Position numbers and translations under genes: made by a program. The notes below the pieces were generated by a model. That model did not search any database. It was not told the DNA's origin and saw only the letters and a program-made list of their open reading frames with translations. DNA of 64,000 bases, from the NCBI GenBank assembly GCA_016584495.1, contig WAID01000009.1, forward strand, positions 3,162,001 through 3,226,000. The letters are read 5' to 3'. Of this stretch, positions 1 through 12,500 are shown in pieces (the first letter of the stretch is position 1; every line of letters begins with the position of its first letter). This DNA comes from Celoporthe dispersa (Eukaryota; Ascomycota; Sordariomycetes; Diaporthales; Cryphonectriaceae).

Positions 1-1182
1 GATGGTGTTGAAGAGAGGCTGGACGAGGCCGACCCAGCTGTCCCTGCCTGGCACGCGGGGCACCTCGCCCCTGAGGATCTGCTGGACCGAGACTGCACCG
101 CCGTAGAAGGCGGCGTTGGCGTCTTTCCTCTCCGTGATGATGGTGCCGTCGACCTGCACACCGGCGTAGAAACCGCGGGATTTGACGTATGAGTAGGTTG
201 GCTGCTTCATCGCGTTCCGGAGGGCCGAGGGCTTGCGCTCTTTGCCGGCATGAGGACGCTCGGCAGCCTTGGTGGCAGTGGTTCCCTGCTGGTCGTACAT
301 CTCTTCTGCCTTCTCGGAGGCGGCCTCGCTTGCAGCCGGGGCCCTGCCCTCCTCTGCGCGAATCTTGTAATCGGCCATGATGGGTGTGGTGGGCTTGCTA
401 TCCGCCTCCCGGACGGCCTCCCTGGGTGGCTCAGGGGAACTCCTGCCCTTCCCCTTTCCCTTGTCCTTGCCCTGTGGGGTTGCAAAGTCAACACTACCAC
501 CTGCGCCCCACGGGCCCGCGACGACAGCCAGGTCCGACCCGAGCGACATCCTCGTCTGGGTGAAGGCCTCCAGCGCCTCTCTGGTATTTATCACCACGAC
601 GCAGTCATAGATATCAATGCCCATCATGAACCCCGCCCCCACGCTGTGCACCTGGATGCCCGAGGGCGGCGACCAGCTGCCGTCGGGAAGACGGGAGACG
701 AGGATACCAGAGCCCGTCGCGCCCGAGATGTGGAAGCCCGCGCGGGCTGTGGTGAAGATGGCCAGGCCGACGGCCCTGGCGATGACCTTGGATGGGATGG
801 TGAGGAGGGTACGGTTCTTCTTGGGCTTAGCGGGGGCGGTGGTGGGCCTGCCCTCTGCGTCGGTGGTGGGTGCCTCGACGGTCTCGGGGGCTTGGGCGTC
901 GGTGTAGATGCCGTCCTCTGTAGTTGGTCTCGTTAGCTTTCCCTGATGGCCTCGGAACGTGAACATGATCTTATAGCTTACTGCAGAATGCTCTCAGTAT
1001 CCTGCCTGCCTTCTCGACCTCCTTGTCCATGGTGCTGGGCAGGAACGCCTCCGCGCCCAGCTTGTTCGCCAGCGCGTTAAAAGGCCCAGCAGCCTTGTTG
1101 CTCATGGCGGCGAAGCGCTGTCCCCAGCCGGCCTTCTTGGACGAGCCATCGCCGTCGGAAGGAGGAGGTGGCTGGTGAGGCG

Positions 1183-1214
<32 letters not shown>

Positions 1215-1374
1215 GTTGACGGAGGAGGAGGGTAGTCGTAGAGTTCCGAGTGGGACTCAGGGACGGGATATTCGTTCGGTGCATCGCCAGGCCGTTGTGG
1301 CCTGGTGGAGGTCCAGGAGGAGGAGGAGCGTAGTACTCTCCCTGAGAACCTGTCGGTTGACTCTTCTCTGCCAT
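1..1374 (-). CDS. SYLF-domain (DUF500/Ysc84-type) actin-regulating protein, C-terminus cut by window edge
   Basis: Lipid- and actin-binding SYLF protein of the Ysc84/Lsb3 family, acting at endocytic actin patches (family knowledge). Exon 1 is 1374-982 and exon 2 is 917-1. The 64-bp intron (918-981) has a GTAAGC donor and CTACAG acceptor and joins FC-K-DGIYTD in frame. Seen: a Pro/Gln-rich N-terminus starting MAEKSQPTGS with ten consecutive Gln, then WGQRFAAMSNKAAGPFNAL, MDKEVEKAGRILRAFC, and in exon 2 the SYLF core (GFHISGATGSGILVSRLPDG, SWSPPSGIQVHSVGAGFM, VVAGPWGAGGSVDFATP). The protein is still open at base 1, so any C-terminal extension is unseen. A one-base frame break lies at about 1285-1300: the first 30 or so codons (GEYYAPPPPGPPPG) are in one frame and the following APNEYPVPESHSELY is in another. 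One missing base would repair it. Start ATG 1374 is chosen because its reading matches the usual Pro-rich N-terminus. Confidence 0.9.
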
Positions 1375-2346
1375 GATGGTGTCGATGCTGTTGGTCGTCA
1401 CAGGGAGGAAATAGGAAAGATATCAAGCAGCGGTGCCAGTGGTCACAAGTGGTGATGGATGGTAGTAGGGGGGGATGAGGAGAGAAGAACTCGTGTTGCT
1501 GGAGGACAACTTTCTAGGGCAATGATGTTGTATTTAAACTTCTATCTGGGGCGGGGGGGTCTGGATCGTCTGGAACGCGCAAGTCGAGCTTGGCTCTGCG
1601 GCTTGGGCCTTGGAATGGCAAAACAAGCTTTCACGGCAGCTGCATGTGCGCGTGAGCGTCTGTCTGTGTGTGTGCGTGCGTGCGTGCGTGTGTGTGTGTC
1701 ACCAGCCGGCGGTGCCAAGAAGATGGAAACCATCGTGCTATGGTTACCAATCGTGCATCGTATTGTGGCAGTACAACTATAGTGCTGTACCGTAGATAGC
1801 AAAGCCGGAGAGGGGCTCGTCAAAGCACTGACATCATCCCCTGTGGCTCAGAGGGCGCCAGGCCTGAGGGAGCCTGGAAGTGATTGGGTGCCACCTGTAG
1901 GGGCCCCACCGTGGCGGGAGCTCCCAGCGTCCCGGGAGCGAGGCAAAAGCGAGGTTCCAGGGTGTCAGGGTACTATCAGGGTCCTCTCTTCGGGTGTTTA
2001 GCGAGAATTTCTTTAGAAGGGCTTCAGTGTAGGCTCTCGCTTTCGCTCCTCGCGTAAGGCCACAAGGCCCCTTCATGGATGGCGATATGGGTTCTCGACT
2101 CAATCACAACTACGCATCGGACATTTTCATGCGTGCGATTCCCGTGTTTCCTTTTTCTTTTCTTTTTTTCTTTTTTTTTCTTTAAGAGGAGCAGATGCAA
2201 CGAGGATTGAGGCGGTTCTCCAAAAGTATGACAAAGTATACAACATGCGACTGAGATGGGCTGCGCATCTCGGTCGGTCCACGCGCGCAGCCGTCCGAGC
2301 AGCTCTGGTGACGATGAGATACAACCAGATACTCACACCTCCAGCT
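1375..2346. other. intergenic, SYLF promoter side
   Basis: No supported gene. It holds a TG/CG dinucleotide stretch at about 1661-1700 and a pyrimidine tract at 2150-2185. A GC-rich segment at 1834-2103 is open on the minus strand but resembles no protein I know. The right end is downstream of the P450 gene. Confidence 0.6.
1661..1700. repeat. TG/CG-rich dinucleotide microsatellite
   Basis: Alternating purine-pyrimidine tract made of tgtg and cgtg units, upstream of the SYLF gene start. Confidence 0.7.
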
Positions 2347-4395
2347 TCAATACACCTTCAGCCCGCTGGCGACCTCCCCATAGTTCCTCACCAGCTGTGC
2401 CTCCTCTCCTCGCTCCTCACCGCGAACCTCATCTCGAAGCAGCTCGGCTCGAGAATGACATGGCTGTTGGTCGCCTGCGTGTCGATCGGCACCTTGTCCC
2501 CCGTGACGGCGTCGATGGCCTGGCCCATGTTGAAAGCCCACAACAGGCCCGCGCCCGTCACGAACAGCTCGTCGTCTACAATGTCCATGCCGAGACATTT
2601 GCGCCGGCCGTAGCCGAAGCTATGCATGCCGAACTTGCTGTCGCGGAAGTTGGGGTACCTAGACAGCGGCTCCTGGTACGTCGGGAATGACTGATCGAGC
2701 CATCGGTCCGGGCGGTATGTCTCTGGGTCAGGGTACTTGGACTCGACGCGGTTGATAGCCCTATTTTGTTTTGAGACATTACGTTAGATTCTTGATGGTG
2801 TTTGATGTGTGTGCACCTGGTTGTTTGTTTCTTTCTCTTTTTTTTTTTTTGTCTTTTCTTCCTTCTGGAATGTCGGGTGGGACAGGTGTTGCTGACCACC
2901 CCGTCTCACCACCTCGTGTGCGGTTAGCGGCATGCCATGCACCTTGACGGCAGTGACGTGCAGCAGATTTGTGATACGCGTGGGACGGACTTCACGCTTG
3001 GGGATGAGGAGAGGGGAGGGGGAGGGCAGCTTACCATTCGCAGGCCAGGATGATGGTGTCCTTCTTGATCTTGACACCACGGTACTCATCGTCGCGCTCA
3101 GCCTGGTGAGGCACGCCTGGGAAGTTACGCACAGCGATGTCAGCAATTACTCAGCAACCACAGGGGGCACAGCACAGGTGTTGAGATGAGCTTACCCAGC
3201 GGGACACCAGATCTCCACCGGATCGTCTCCTTCAAGAGAGCCCTGACAACAGGCATCTCGGCAATGTCTCCAACGCAGGGCATGCGGTCCCCGCATACAC
3301 GGTCGATCTCTTCTTGCGCCTTGCGCTGCCACCCCGGGTTCAGCGCCATGGCCATCAGGAAGAACTTGAGCGGGCCGGCGATGGTCACTACGCCGACGAG
3401 GTTGAAGAACCCGATGGTACAGGCCGCAAAGGTCTCCTGGTCCTCGTTCTGCTCGAGGCTGCCGTCCTGCTCCCTCGCCACCTGTTCGATATACCTGTAA
3501 GCCCACGTGTCCTTGGGCAGCTCGCCCCCCGGAACTTCTCCTTCGCGACCCGGTAGTTGTTGATCCACCACGTGCGCTGGGCAGCCTCGCGCTTGCGCTC
3601 AAAGGCCTTCCACGGGTTAAACGGGTCTGGGATGTGCCAGAGGGGCGTCATCGTGTTCACGATCGGGCCCGACACCGACATGCAGTGAAGGGTGCAGTCG
3701 GCGGACTCGCCGTTATTCTTGCCCTGCGAGGCCTCGTCCCACGCCAGCCGCGACATGATCCGCCCGCAGTGCTCGCGCGAGTGGTCAAGGAAGCGGACCG
3801 GGTCCGACGCGAGCATCATGAGGTAGCGCTTGGTTTCGGCCTCGATGTGTCCGTAGAAGTGGCTCCTGTGGGCGTCTGCCATGGCCGCGTGCACCCACTT
3901 GCGCTGCTTCGTCCAGTGGTCTGTAGTGGCGGACGGCGAGAGGTTAACAATTTGCCGGGTCGCCGTCGTCGGAGTGATCGGGAATGGGCACGGACTTACC
4001 AGTGCGGTCCATCAGGGCAACGTAGCCTACACCCTGCTTATGGTTGAAGAGGGCTCTGATCTGCGGCCGGCCGGAGTAGATGTGGCCCCTCTTTACGAGA
4101 AGCTCTTCTGCGATGGTCTCGTCGGAGATGATAACAAAGGTCTGGCCGCCCATGCTTGTCTGATAGATGGGTCCATGGATGTCTGCCCACTCTTTGAACT
4201 TCTTCCACATGGAAACCCTCGGCAGGTCATGGACCCTGCCCACGATAGAAACTGTCGAGGGCCGGGAAACTTGGCGGTTTTTCTCCCTCTCCATTGTAAG
4301 ATCTGTTGTATGGCGGACAGGAGAAGGCTTGGGATGGCCACATAGAGGATGACCAGTGGTATGTCGAAAGCCATCTTGAACTGCAAGTCAATCAT
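2347..4395 (-). pseudogene. cytochrome P450 monooxygenase, interrupted by up to three frame breaks
   Basis: Membrane-anchored microsomal P450 heme-thiolate monooxygenase of unknown substrate. Exons: 4395 (or ATG 4374)-4000, 3920-3196, 3116-3035, 2760-2347. Introns are 79, 79 and 274 bp with GTAAGT/GTAAGC donors. Seen: N-terminal hydrophobic anchor (AFDIPLVILYVAIPSLLL), C-helix WTKQRKWVHAAM, ExxR motif in LLKETIRWRSG, PERF-like region (YRPDRW) and the heme loop FGYGRRKCLG with the Cys ligand. The I-helix lacks the usual AGxDTT motif (FFNLVGVVTIAG instead). Frame breaks: about 4255-4270, between KFPGP and STVSIVGRVHDL; 3525-3530, in a run of six C (+ strand), between NYRVAKEKFR and GGELPKDTW; about 2394-2410, where an early stop at 2388 precedes ~18 further conserved residues ending LKVY at 2347. 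It may be a dying gene, but many genes in the window have similar breaks, so sequencing error is equally possible. Confidence 0.85.
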
Positions 4396-6807
4396 GTGGC
4401 CTGGCCTTCATATAGCAGGGAGGTCGACTGTGAAGAGAGCAAGAAAAGCAGCGATGAAACGGTAGCGAGCCAGAGGGAAACATCAGGCCTTTTAACGTCC
4501 ACCATTATTTAACTTGGTGTCCGTCTGTGCAAAGACACGCCCGGCCCGAGAACAGTAATGATGGTATCCTAGACTTGGCAGTGATCCTCAGTCGAGAGTC
4601 GAGTAGCGGCTAATAGTCGGGCTCCCAAAAATATAAGGTTATAGTTACTGCTGGTACAGCATTTCTGTATACTTAGGGCGAAGCCTCTCAACATGGCCTA
4701 AGGAGGCTGACCTGCAGCTATCTTACATGTGTCTGGCGTGGGTGGGGTCGGATGGGACGGTAGATGTCCAGCCCTTGGTTTCCCCGGGGCTTATTGTACT
4801 ATACCTACAGGGACAGCAGTTCGGAGCTGGGCTCATCGCCGTCATTCCCATCCAAGAGTCAACACTTGTTGTTCTACCCAAAACATTGCAATGTGTATGT
4901 GCGCGCATGCGTGCCCACATCCCTGGGTGGAAACTCCTGAGAGATGAGGGGACGAGGAGTTCCCCTCAGGTAGCTTGGCGAAGAACGGGGCTCGAGAATG
5001 ACAGCCCTGGCCAAGATGCCCGCCTGATGTGACATCGGATGGTGACAGCACAGAGTTCCCTTGTCGCTCCCCGGCAGGAAAGGATTCACCTGCGTTTGTC
5101 GCGCAAGAGTGCCTTGCTCGCTGCAGGACAATGGTAGGCAGTCGTTTTAAGCATTGGGGATGTCCGTAGACTATATGGCACATGCCGGTTCTGGATCCTC
5201 CCGCAAGGCATCTGAACTAGTTTCATCGGGATCATTAGCATATTTTAGCGATACATTGACTCCGGATCGTAATAACGGTGGTCCAAGCGGTAGGTAGTAG
5301 TAGTTGCTGGGCCCCCTTGGCCCTAATAGGCCTTGTCAGAGCCCGTGACTCAAGCTGAGTAACCCAGCTGACCAGTCTTGTGTTTGAGAACCTAGCATGG
5401 CGACATGGGGAACAGACAAGTGCTGGTGCTTGAATGCGTCTCCAAGAGCGATACTTACGCTCACAAGGATCCGATCCGACCGTGGCCGCAGTCCTGGCCA
5501 TGGAGCATGGGGGTGTCCAGCCGTGAAACTCCCCACTGGACCTGGATCATGTCGATTAGCATTCACGGTTGTCCGTGTAGCCTCGGAAAGGGAAAGTGAA
5601 CAGGCGCCCAATGTCTCGGTGCAGAGACATACTAACACATTCCGATGCCGAAGAGTGCATTAGGGTCGTCGGTCGTAGATTGAACATGTCCAATGGCGGG
5701 AGCGGCGTCGCAAGCCAGACATGGATCTCCTTGACATTCTCCGTTTGTTGAAGCCGAACCTGAACTTCAACTTGCTCTCAGTCGTGCAAACAAGGCAATA
5801 AGGGAAAGAGAAAAACAGTAAGCCGGGTCGCCAGCTTGGCACTCTCGAGAATGAGGATAAATGCAGAGCTTACGACAGACGTCCACCGCCTCTTCAGCGC
5901 TGTCATGGTGGCCTAGACTCTATGAGCCTTCAAGGACCACGCTTTAGACGCGTGTTTCGGAGCCGAGAGGTCTGTCCTTCGTCTCTGGAGTTATAGTCGA
6001 CACTACGCGGGCACCAGCGAAATCTTGGTGCCGGGAACCAAAGACCTCTCCGCAGCCATGGTTGGGTGTAACTCCTGGCGATCTCGTACTCTCGTGTCAT
6101 AACTTCAGGACCAGCAAGGGCCAGGCATCTTGGCCATCGGCTCCAGAAGAAAAAAAAAGGGCGACCCGGGCGACCGACAAAGATTGTTGGTCAGACTGTG
6201 GCCCGTATCCCATATCAGAGAAGAGATACAGCATCGAGGTTGACCAGCGTTGAGAGCCGCGAGAGGCTGCAAAGGTGGCTCTGAGTCAGAAGTGCTGCAC
6301 ATCGCTGACAGCCTAGATGCCGTTCAGAGCGCAAAGAATCATGGACAGGTACTGAATATAGCTCATGATACCCATGGATGACTGATACACACAGTCAGGC
6401 GAGTGTCGTTACGGTTGTCGTGAAATCAGTTGTGCAGCTTGAGAAGGAAGACGCTTAGCAGCATACTTACCTAGTACCTATACACAATTTAGGTACAGTC
6501 AGTGTATGAATTATGTAAGCGTTGGAACTCAGCATGCGGACCCCACCTGCTCCGTGCCTGCCACCCAGCGGATTGCCAGCCTGCCTTGCTGCCCCTCCAC
6601 CACTAAGTGCAGCGCTTGGCAAGGCAAGCTTATGCTGGTGAATGAGGTCATTCGCTCCAACGGCCCAAACACACCTGCTCGGTAACCGTCGCGCCTTGCC
6701 ACGCCTCGCCCGTCATGTCATCGTGAGTCCAGAACTCAGTTGCAGAATTGCAGCAAAATCCCATACAGAGCGTGGTGATCTTTGATTATCCAGCTACTGA
6801 TGCAGCC
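4396..6807. other. intergenic, no gene seen
   Basis: 2.4 kb between the P450 5' end and palA. Short open frames on both strands show no recognisable motifs, no consistent splice sites and no repeats. A PacC-type hexamer (CTTGGC, reverse complement of GCCAAG) lies at 6615-6620, about 190 bp upstream of palA. That is notable because palA acts in the PacC pathway, but a single hexamer is weak evidence. Confidence 0.55.
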
Positions 6808-9570
6808 ATGCCTCCCAGCAACAACCAGCTCTCTCTTCCCTTCCGAAAGTCAACCCAACTCTCCCTCTCAACGGCCATCCGCCAGTACATCTCCAAGAAA
6901 TATGACCAGCACCCGGATATGTTCCGTCATGACCTCCAGGTCATCGATGCCCTCCGCAGAGATGCGGTCAACATCCGCGAGGCCCACCCCAGCGGCATCA
7001 AGAAGCTTCAAGCCTACGCTGCTCAGCTTGTCTGGATATCGGGCAAATTTCCCATAGACGTGTGTGCCTGTTCCCCTCTTGCCCTTCCTGGTCAACATTC
7101 TGCTTCAGAGGACTGATGGTATTTCTCTTGCAGATTGGCGCAGACTTCACCTGGTATCCTGCCTTAGGCTACAATACAGAGCGGCCTCTCGTCCAGAACA
7201 ACCTCAAGTACGAGCTCATGAGCGTCCTCTTCAACCTCGCCGTGCTATACTCCCAGCTCGCCTTGGGCTCGAACCGCTCGAACACCGAGGGTCTGAAGAC
7301 TGCTGCCAACTATTTCAGCCAGGCGGCCGGTGTCTGCAAACACATGAAGGATGTGGTCCTTCCCGAGCTTCGGATGTCTACGCCTCCCGAGGACATGGAC
7401 GAGAGCACCCTGGAATCCTTGATGCAGCTGCAGCTGGCACAGAGTCAGGAGTGCTTCTGGCAAAAGGCTGTAATAGACGGCTACAAGGATGCCTCCATAT
7501 CCAAAGTTGCTGCTCGGGTCAGCGACCTGTACAACCTGGCGGGCGAGGCCGCTATGAAGAGCGAGACTATCAGTAGTGCTTGGATACATCACATGAGTGC
7601 AAAACATCACCACTTCGCGGCAGCTGCCCAGTACCGTGCTGCCTGCGACTGTCTTGAGAAACGCAAATACGGCGAGGAAGTGGCACGGCTCACAGACGCT
7701 GTGACTTGCGTGAACGAGGGGTTGAAGGAGAGCAGGGGCGGATACTTGAGCAAAGCTGTCTTGGATGATCTGAATGGGCTCAAGAAGAGGGTGGAGGAAG
7801 ACCTGAAGAGGGCAGAAAAGGACAACGACCTCATCTACTTGAGTAGGTCGTGGCTGGCCATCGTTGTGCTCCGAGAGGTGTAGATGCTGACTTGTCCAGA
7901 TCACGTCCCCTCGAAATCCGAACTCAAGATCCTTGACCGCGCTAACATGGCCGTTGCTCGCGTTCCCGCAGAGGTCGCCAATCCGACCGAGTACCTTGGT
8001 GACCATACCGAGTTTGGGTCACCTTTATTCAGCAAGCTCGTCCCCTACTCTGTTCACGTAGCAGTATCCATCTACGAGGAGAGGAGGGACCGTCTGGTCA
8101 ACCAGAACATCATCCAGGAGCTTGAAGTTCTCAACGAGAAGCTTCATGAGATTCTCTCTTCTCTAAACCTACCAGGATCTCTCCAAGCGTTGGAAAAGCC
8201 TCTTGGTCTTCCCGGCACTTTGGTGCAGCATGCCGAGGAGATTCGGCAGGCGGATGCACTCAGCAGGATACAGAGAAGTTTCGCCGACATCGACAAGCTC
8301 AGGGCGAGCGATCGTGCAGTCTTCGACGAGGGCAAGTCGCTGCTAGCAAGCGAGGAAGAAGACGACCAGCGCTTGAGGATGAAGTATGGCACTCAACGAT
8401 GGATGAGGCCGGCAAGTCAAGAGGATCCCCAAGGGGCCAAGTTGTGGAAGCAAGCTACCGACGTTGAGGGATATTTTGCTTCCAGCACATCTAGCGATGC
8501 CGTGGTGCGAGACAAGTACCTCGCGGTGGAGAGCACGCTGTCAATTCTGGCTGGATCTGACCGCAGCCTGATGGACGCTATCCCACAAAGCCGCAAGACC
8601 GAGATTCCAGAGGCTGTCAAGCCTGCATTAGGCCGGCTACGCAGCGCTTTCAACGACATCCAGCGTCTTGAGTCGAGACGCCGGCGGCGTGCCGAGGCTC
8701 TGCGGGAGAAGGCCAAGGCAGATGACATCAAGCCAGACATCATGAAGGAGGCTGCACGACTGGAACGAACGTATCCCAACACGCAGATCGTGCCTGCTCA
8801 TTTCGAAGAGTTCTTCGAGAAGCGCCTCGACAGCATGTACGAAGCAGACCTGCAGCAGATCGAGAAAGAGGCGGCAGAGCAGGAGAAAATGCTTGCGGAC
8901 GTGACGCGGGCGAACAGAGACTTTGAGGCTCAGAAGAAGAGCGCGGGCGACAGAGGCAACCGGGAGAGAGAAGCGGCCCTCCAAACCCTGGATAATGCAT
9001 ACTACAAGTACAAGGAGATTGTGAGCAACGTGGAGGTGGGTAGGAAGTTCTATAATGACCTGAGCAAGATTGTCGGGTCGTTTCGGGATCGATGTCGGGA
9101 CTGGGTAGCTGAGAGGCGGAAGGATGCCAGGGCCTTGGAGGAGTAAGTTATTCAATGCCGCCTACAGCTTCTTGAGAGACGCAGACTGACATGTCACAGT
9201 GAAATCGCCATGCCGCCACTCTCATCCCTTTCGATCGGCCAGCAACAACCACTCCCCCAGGCAACATATCAGTCCCCAACGAGCCCACCACAATCATTCT
9301 ACCACAACACTGTCCCGGCTCCTATTGCGCCAGTGTCACCGCCTGCGGAGGCACGTATCCAGTCATGGGCTCGAGAGGATGACGCACAGCCGCCAGAGCA
9401 ACCCCAGCCGCGGCCGATGCCTCCCCCTTCAGGGCATGTGGCAGCCCGGCATGGGTATCAAGTTCGCACCGTCGCCGGCTCCTGGTGGAAGCGGACAAGC
9501 TTCTGGTCAAGGTGCAAGTGGCCCTATCGGAGGAAAATGGGATCCTAATTCTGGAATCCGATTTGGATGA
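6808..9570 (+). CDS. palA: pH-response regulator PalA/Rim20 (BRO1-domain ESCRT adaptor)
   Basis: Homologue of PalA/Rim20/ALIX. At alkaline ambient pH it binds ESCRT-III (Vps32) through its BRO1 domain and YPxL motifs of the transcription factor PacC through its V-domain, enabling PacC cleavage (family knowledge). Exons 6808-7059, 7134-7842, 7900-9142, 9200-9570; introns 74, 57 and 57 bp. Junctions read FPID-IGADFTWYPALGYNTE, IYL-N-HVPSKSELKILDR and RALE-D-EIAMPPL. About 857 residues: BRO1 domain over roughly residues 1-380, then a long coiled-coil V-domain, then a Pro/Gln-rich tail with two typical MGIKF and SGIRFG terminal repeats. Start ATG 6808 gives MPPSNNQLSLPFRKS, matching family N-termini. 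A one-base frame break lies in the C5 run at 9423-9427 (PRPMPPPSG in one frame, then GMWQPGMGIKFAPSP in the next); the exon sum is one base over a multiple of three. Confidence 0.93.
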
Positions 9571-12500
9571 TGCACCGAAGTCTAGTGCTTTGTCTTCTGA
9601 ACTATTAAAGAGCTGGCCATTATGCACAAGACAGGTAGCAGGGTGTTTGTTGGGTACCAAGTACTGTACCGTCAAGAGGAGATACCAATTTGCTGCATTA
9701 TACTGTGTTAATTAACCATTGCCAGCCACTGTTTTAAGCCATAGCTATACTGAAGCCACATCCTCTTCAACAATCCTGCAGCTCCAGAGTCAAGATCGCC
9801 ACAAGTAAGTCACAGGTCGCGGGATAGAGAAAAGAACGCTTTTTCCAAAGAGACAGCAGGATCTATCCGTATCCTCATCAATATCAATCGGTGATCATCA
9901 TTCCCTGCGCAGATCCGAGAGAGCGAGCGACCTGTCAATCAATACCTGACCTCTGACGACCGGTAAAGTGTTTGAGTGTTCAATTGGAGAGCGCCTCACC
10001 ACGGTTTGAGACCATCACATCTCAGCATTCCTCGAGCACGGCTTCGAGATGTAGATATGTCTTTGAAAACTCATTATGCAACCTCGCCCGATAAAATGCG
10101 TTAGCATGTAGGACACCCGAGAAACAGAGTGGACTGAGAATTACGCAAGGGAAATCAAGACTTACTGCTTCTGTTGATAATTCCGCGCAGCAGGGTAATG
10201 GCGGCACGGTATCACAAGCGATGGAGGCAAAAGCATTCCAACTCTCACGTGTCAGTCAAAGCCATACAACCACAAGGGAAATATTCTCGATGTTTGCAAA
10301 GGCAGACGTACCATGGAATCTGTTTTGAAGTTTACTTGATCCTACCTGACTCTCTGAGCAGCTGGAAGATGTTAGTCTCATGACAGGTGAACTGGTGATT
10401 CATGGGAGTACCTAGATGGTTGCGATTAGTGCACTTGGATGGATGCCCGCTCACCCAAATTCCAAGCCGAGAATGAACAGCTGCAAAGATTTGTCGATAT
10501 ATCGCGAAATAGACTAGTATGAGGAAACAGTAGAATGAATTGGATGCCCACCCGCCCACGTTCCAAATTGAGTAGAAGAATAGATCGAGAAGATAGATGG
10601 CATTGATAGATGTTGATAGATCAAGCTGAAAATAGCAGAATGTTTATATGTTGCCCACCCGCCCACGTTCCAGATTTGATTGGATAGATGGATTGTGAAG
10701 ATAAATGGTGAGGATTGATCATAGTAAAATAGGAGTGTAAATTGGATGCCCACCCGCCCACGTTCCATATTGAGTGAAAAGATGGATTTTGAAAATAGAT
10801 TGTGAAAATAAATGGCGGTAGTAGATGGCAGTAGTAGTAGATCAGGCCGAAATGAGCAGTGTGTCTATATGACGCCTGCCAACCCACGTTCCAGATTTGA
10901 GCAAGAGGATAGGTCGCGAAGATAGATTATGAAGATAGCCTTATGTTTATATGTTGCCCACCCGCCCACATTCCCAGATTGAGTCAAAGTATGGATCGTG
11001 AAACTAGATGGCAATGATGCGAGTATCATATTAGATAGTAAATAGCTGGTGATGACATATGGCAGATAGATAGGGGATTATATAGTAGGTAGATTGGGGA
11101 CAAGTAGATTAGATTTTGGGGGTTATATGGTAGATAGATGATGGGAATATGGCAGACTCACCTTGGGACTCACCTGGGGAGAAGGAAGAAGAGGAAAAGC
11201 CAACTCGAATTTAACAAGCAGGGGAACCGTTACTTATACTCGTGAGTGCTCAACTCGCTGATCCTTAGTTGACGCTGATGAGCATGTGCATGGATGTGGG
11301 CTGAGTCTGCCTAGGTACGCCGGCGCGGGCACGAAAGTCAGAGCGCCAACCTCACAAGCTCACGATGCTGCCCTAGCGCCGCCTATCATCAGAGTCTATC
11401 CCGTCATCAGAGAAAAGGTCATCAGGCGTCGGCAGGTTTTAATCAATCTCGATGATGCGAGGAGTAAGATGACCTTAAGACGGAGGCAGCCGTGAATTTC
11501 TTTTTGACTCGTAGCGTCATGAAGCTACAATAAGTACTCAAAATGCCTACTTGACACGATCTTACTTAGTCCACCTCACAAGCTTGTAGCATTTCTGTCT
11601 ATGTAGGAGCATGTGAAGGCTTCAAATAGAAACATGTGAACTCGATGGATGATGCGACCATTCGTAAAATGGAATGTTCTGGCTAACCGGAGCAGCATGA
11701 GCGAAGGTTTGGTAACCAACCCTGCGACTTTGGGACAATAATAATGCCGCGCTACAAGGCCATGGTGCTATGGCTGTGCCAGTGCCATGCCGGCCCGTGC
11801 ATAGGAGATCCCACACCTAGGATCGGATGGACTGTTCGACTAAGAGTGAAAATGCAAAGTAGCGCTCGGACATTTATCATTATATCTGGCTTCCGTATTG
11901 AGATACCTCGAAAAAGCCCAGGTTTTCTCGTACCAGAGATACTGTTGCTATAGCTCGATGATGTAGAGTTTCAGTCGAGTTCGTCATCAACCATGGGAAG
12001 GGCATGAAAGAACCAAGATAGAAAGCAGACAGCTCTATAATTGAGTCTCAGATCTGGGAAAGCATGGCTTCGACTACACCCACTCTCATAAGTACTAGTT
12101 CATTATATTGGTAGAACATATATGGAAAAGGATATGTGGTCTGTCTGCGTCACATGTTGCTTTCCGTGCTCTCTTGATTCCTTACACTTATTGTGTAGTA
12201 GGACGGAATTGAATCCTGGTGTTAATGTTGAGGCAATGCTCAAGGTGGATGTCTTCGGATGCAGTGTGGGCAATAGCCTTGCTCCTAGCATGGACATCTG
12301 GCTGTTGCAAGTCTTCGAACAATACTTGTCTTATTGACATGAAAGTGTCGACGTAAACAGAGGTCGTTGTAGATGTGTACTAACAACTGGCCATGCTTTC
12401 GGCTTGTTAGGCCACAGGTTTATCCCTCAAACCTGAAAGCCAACTCTTTTGCTACGGAGCGGTGCAGGGATAGCCCTGCATGCTCCACCTGCCAGTCTTC

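Noticed and set aside
9333..9432. A possible intron in the palA tail instead of a frame break
   Set aside because: It would remove Pro-rich sequence containing the family-like SWA segment, while a one-base change in the C5 run explains the exon sum.
10332..10887. Overlapping minus-strand open frames rich in GGWAS-like words
   Set aside because: They are translations of the minisatellite core and change frame between units.
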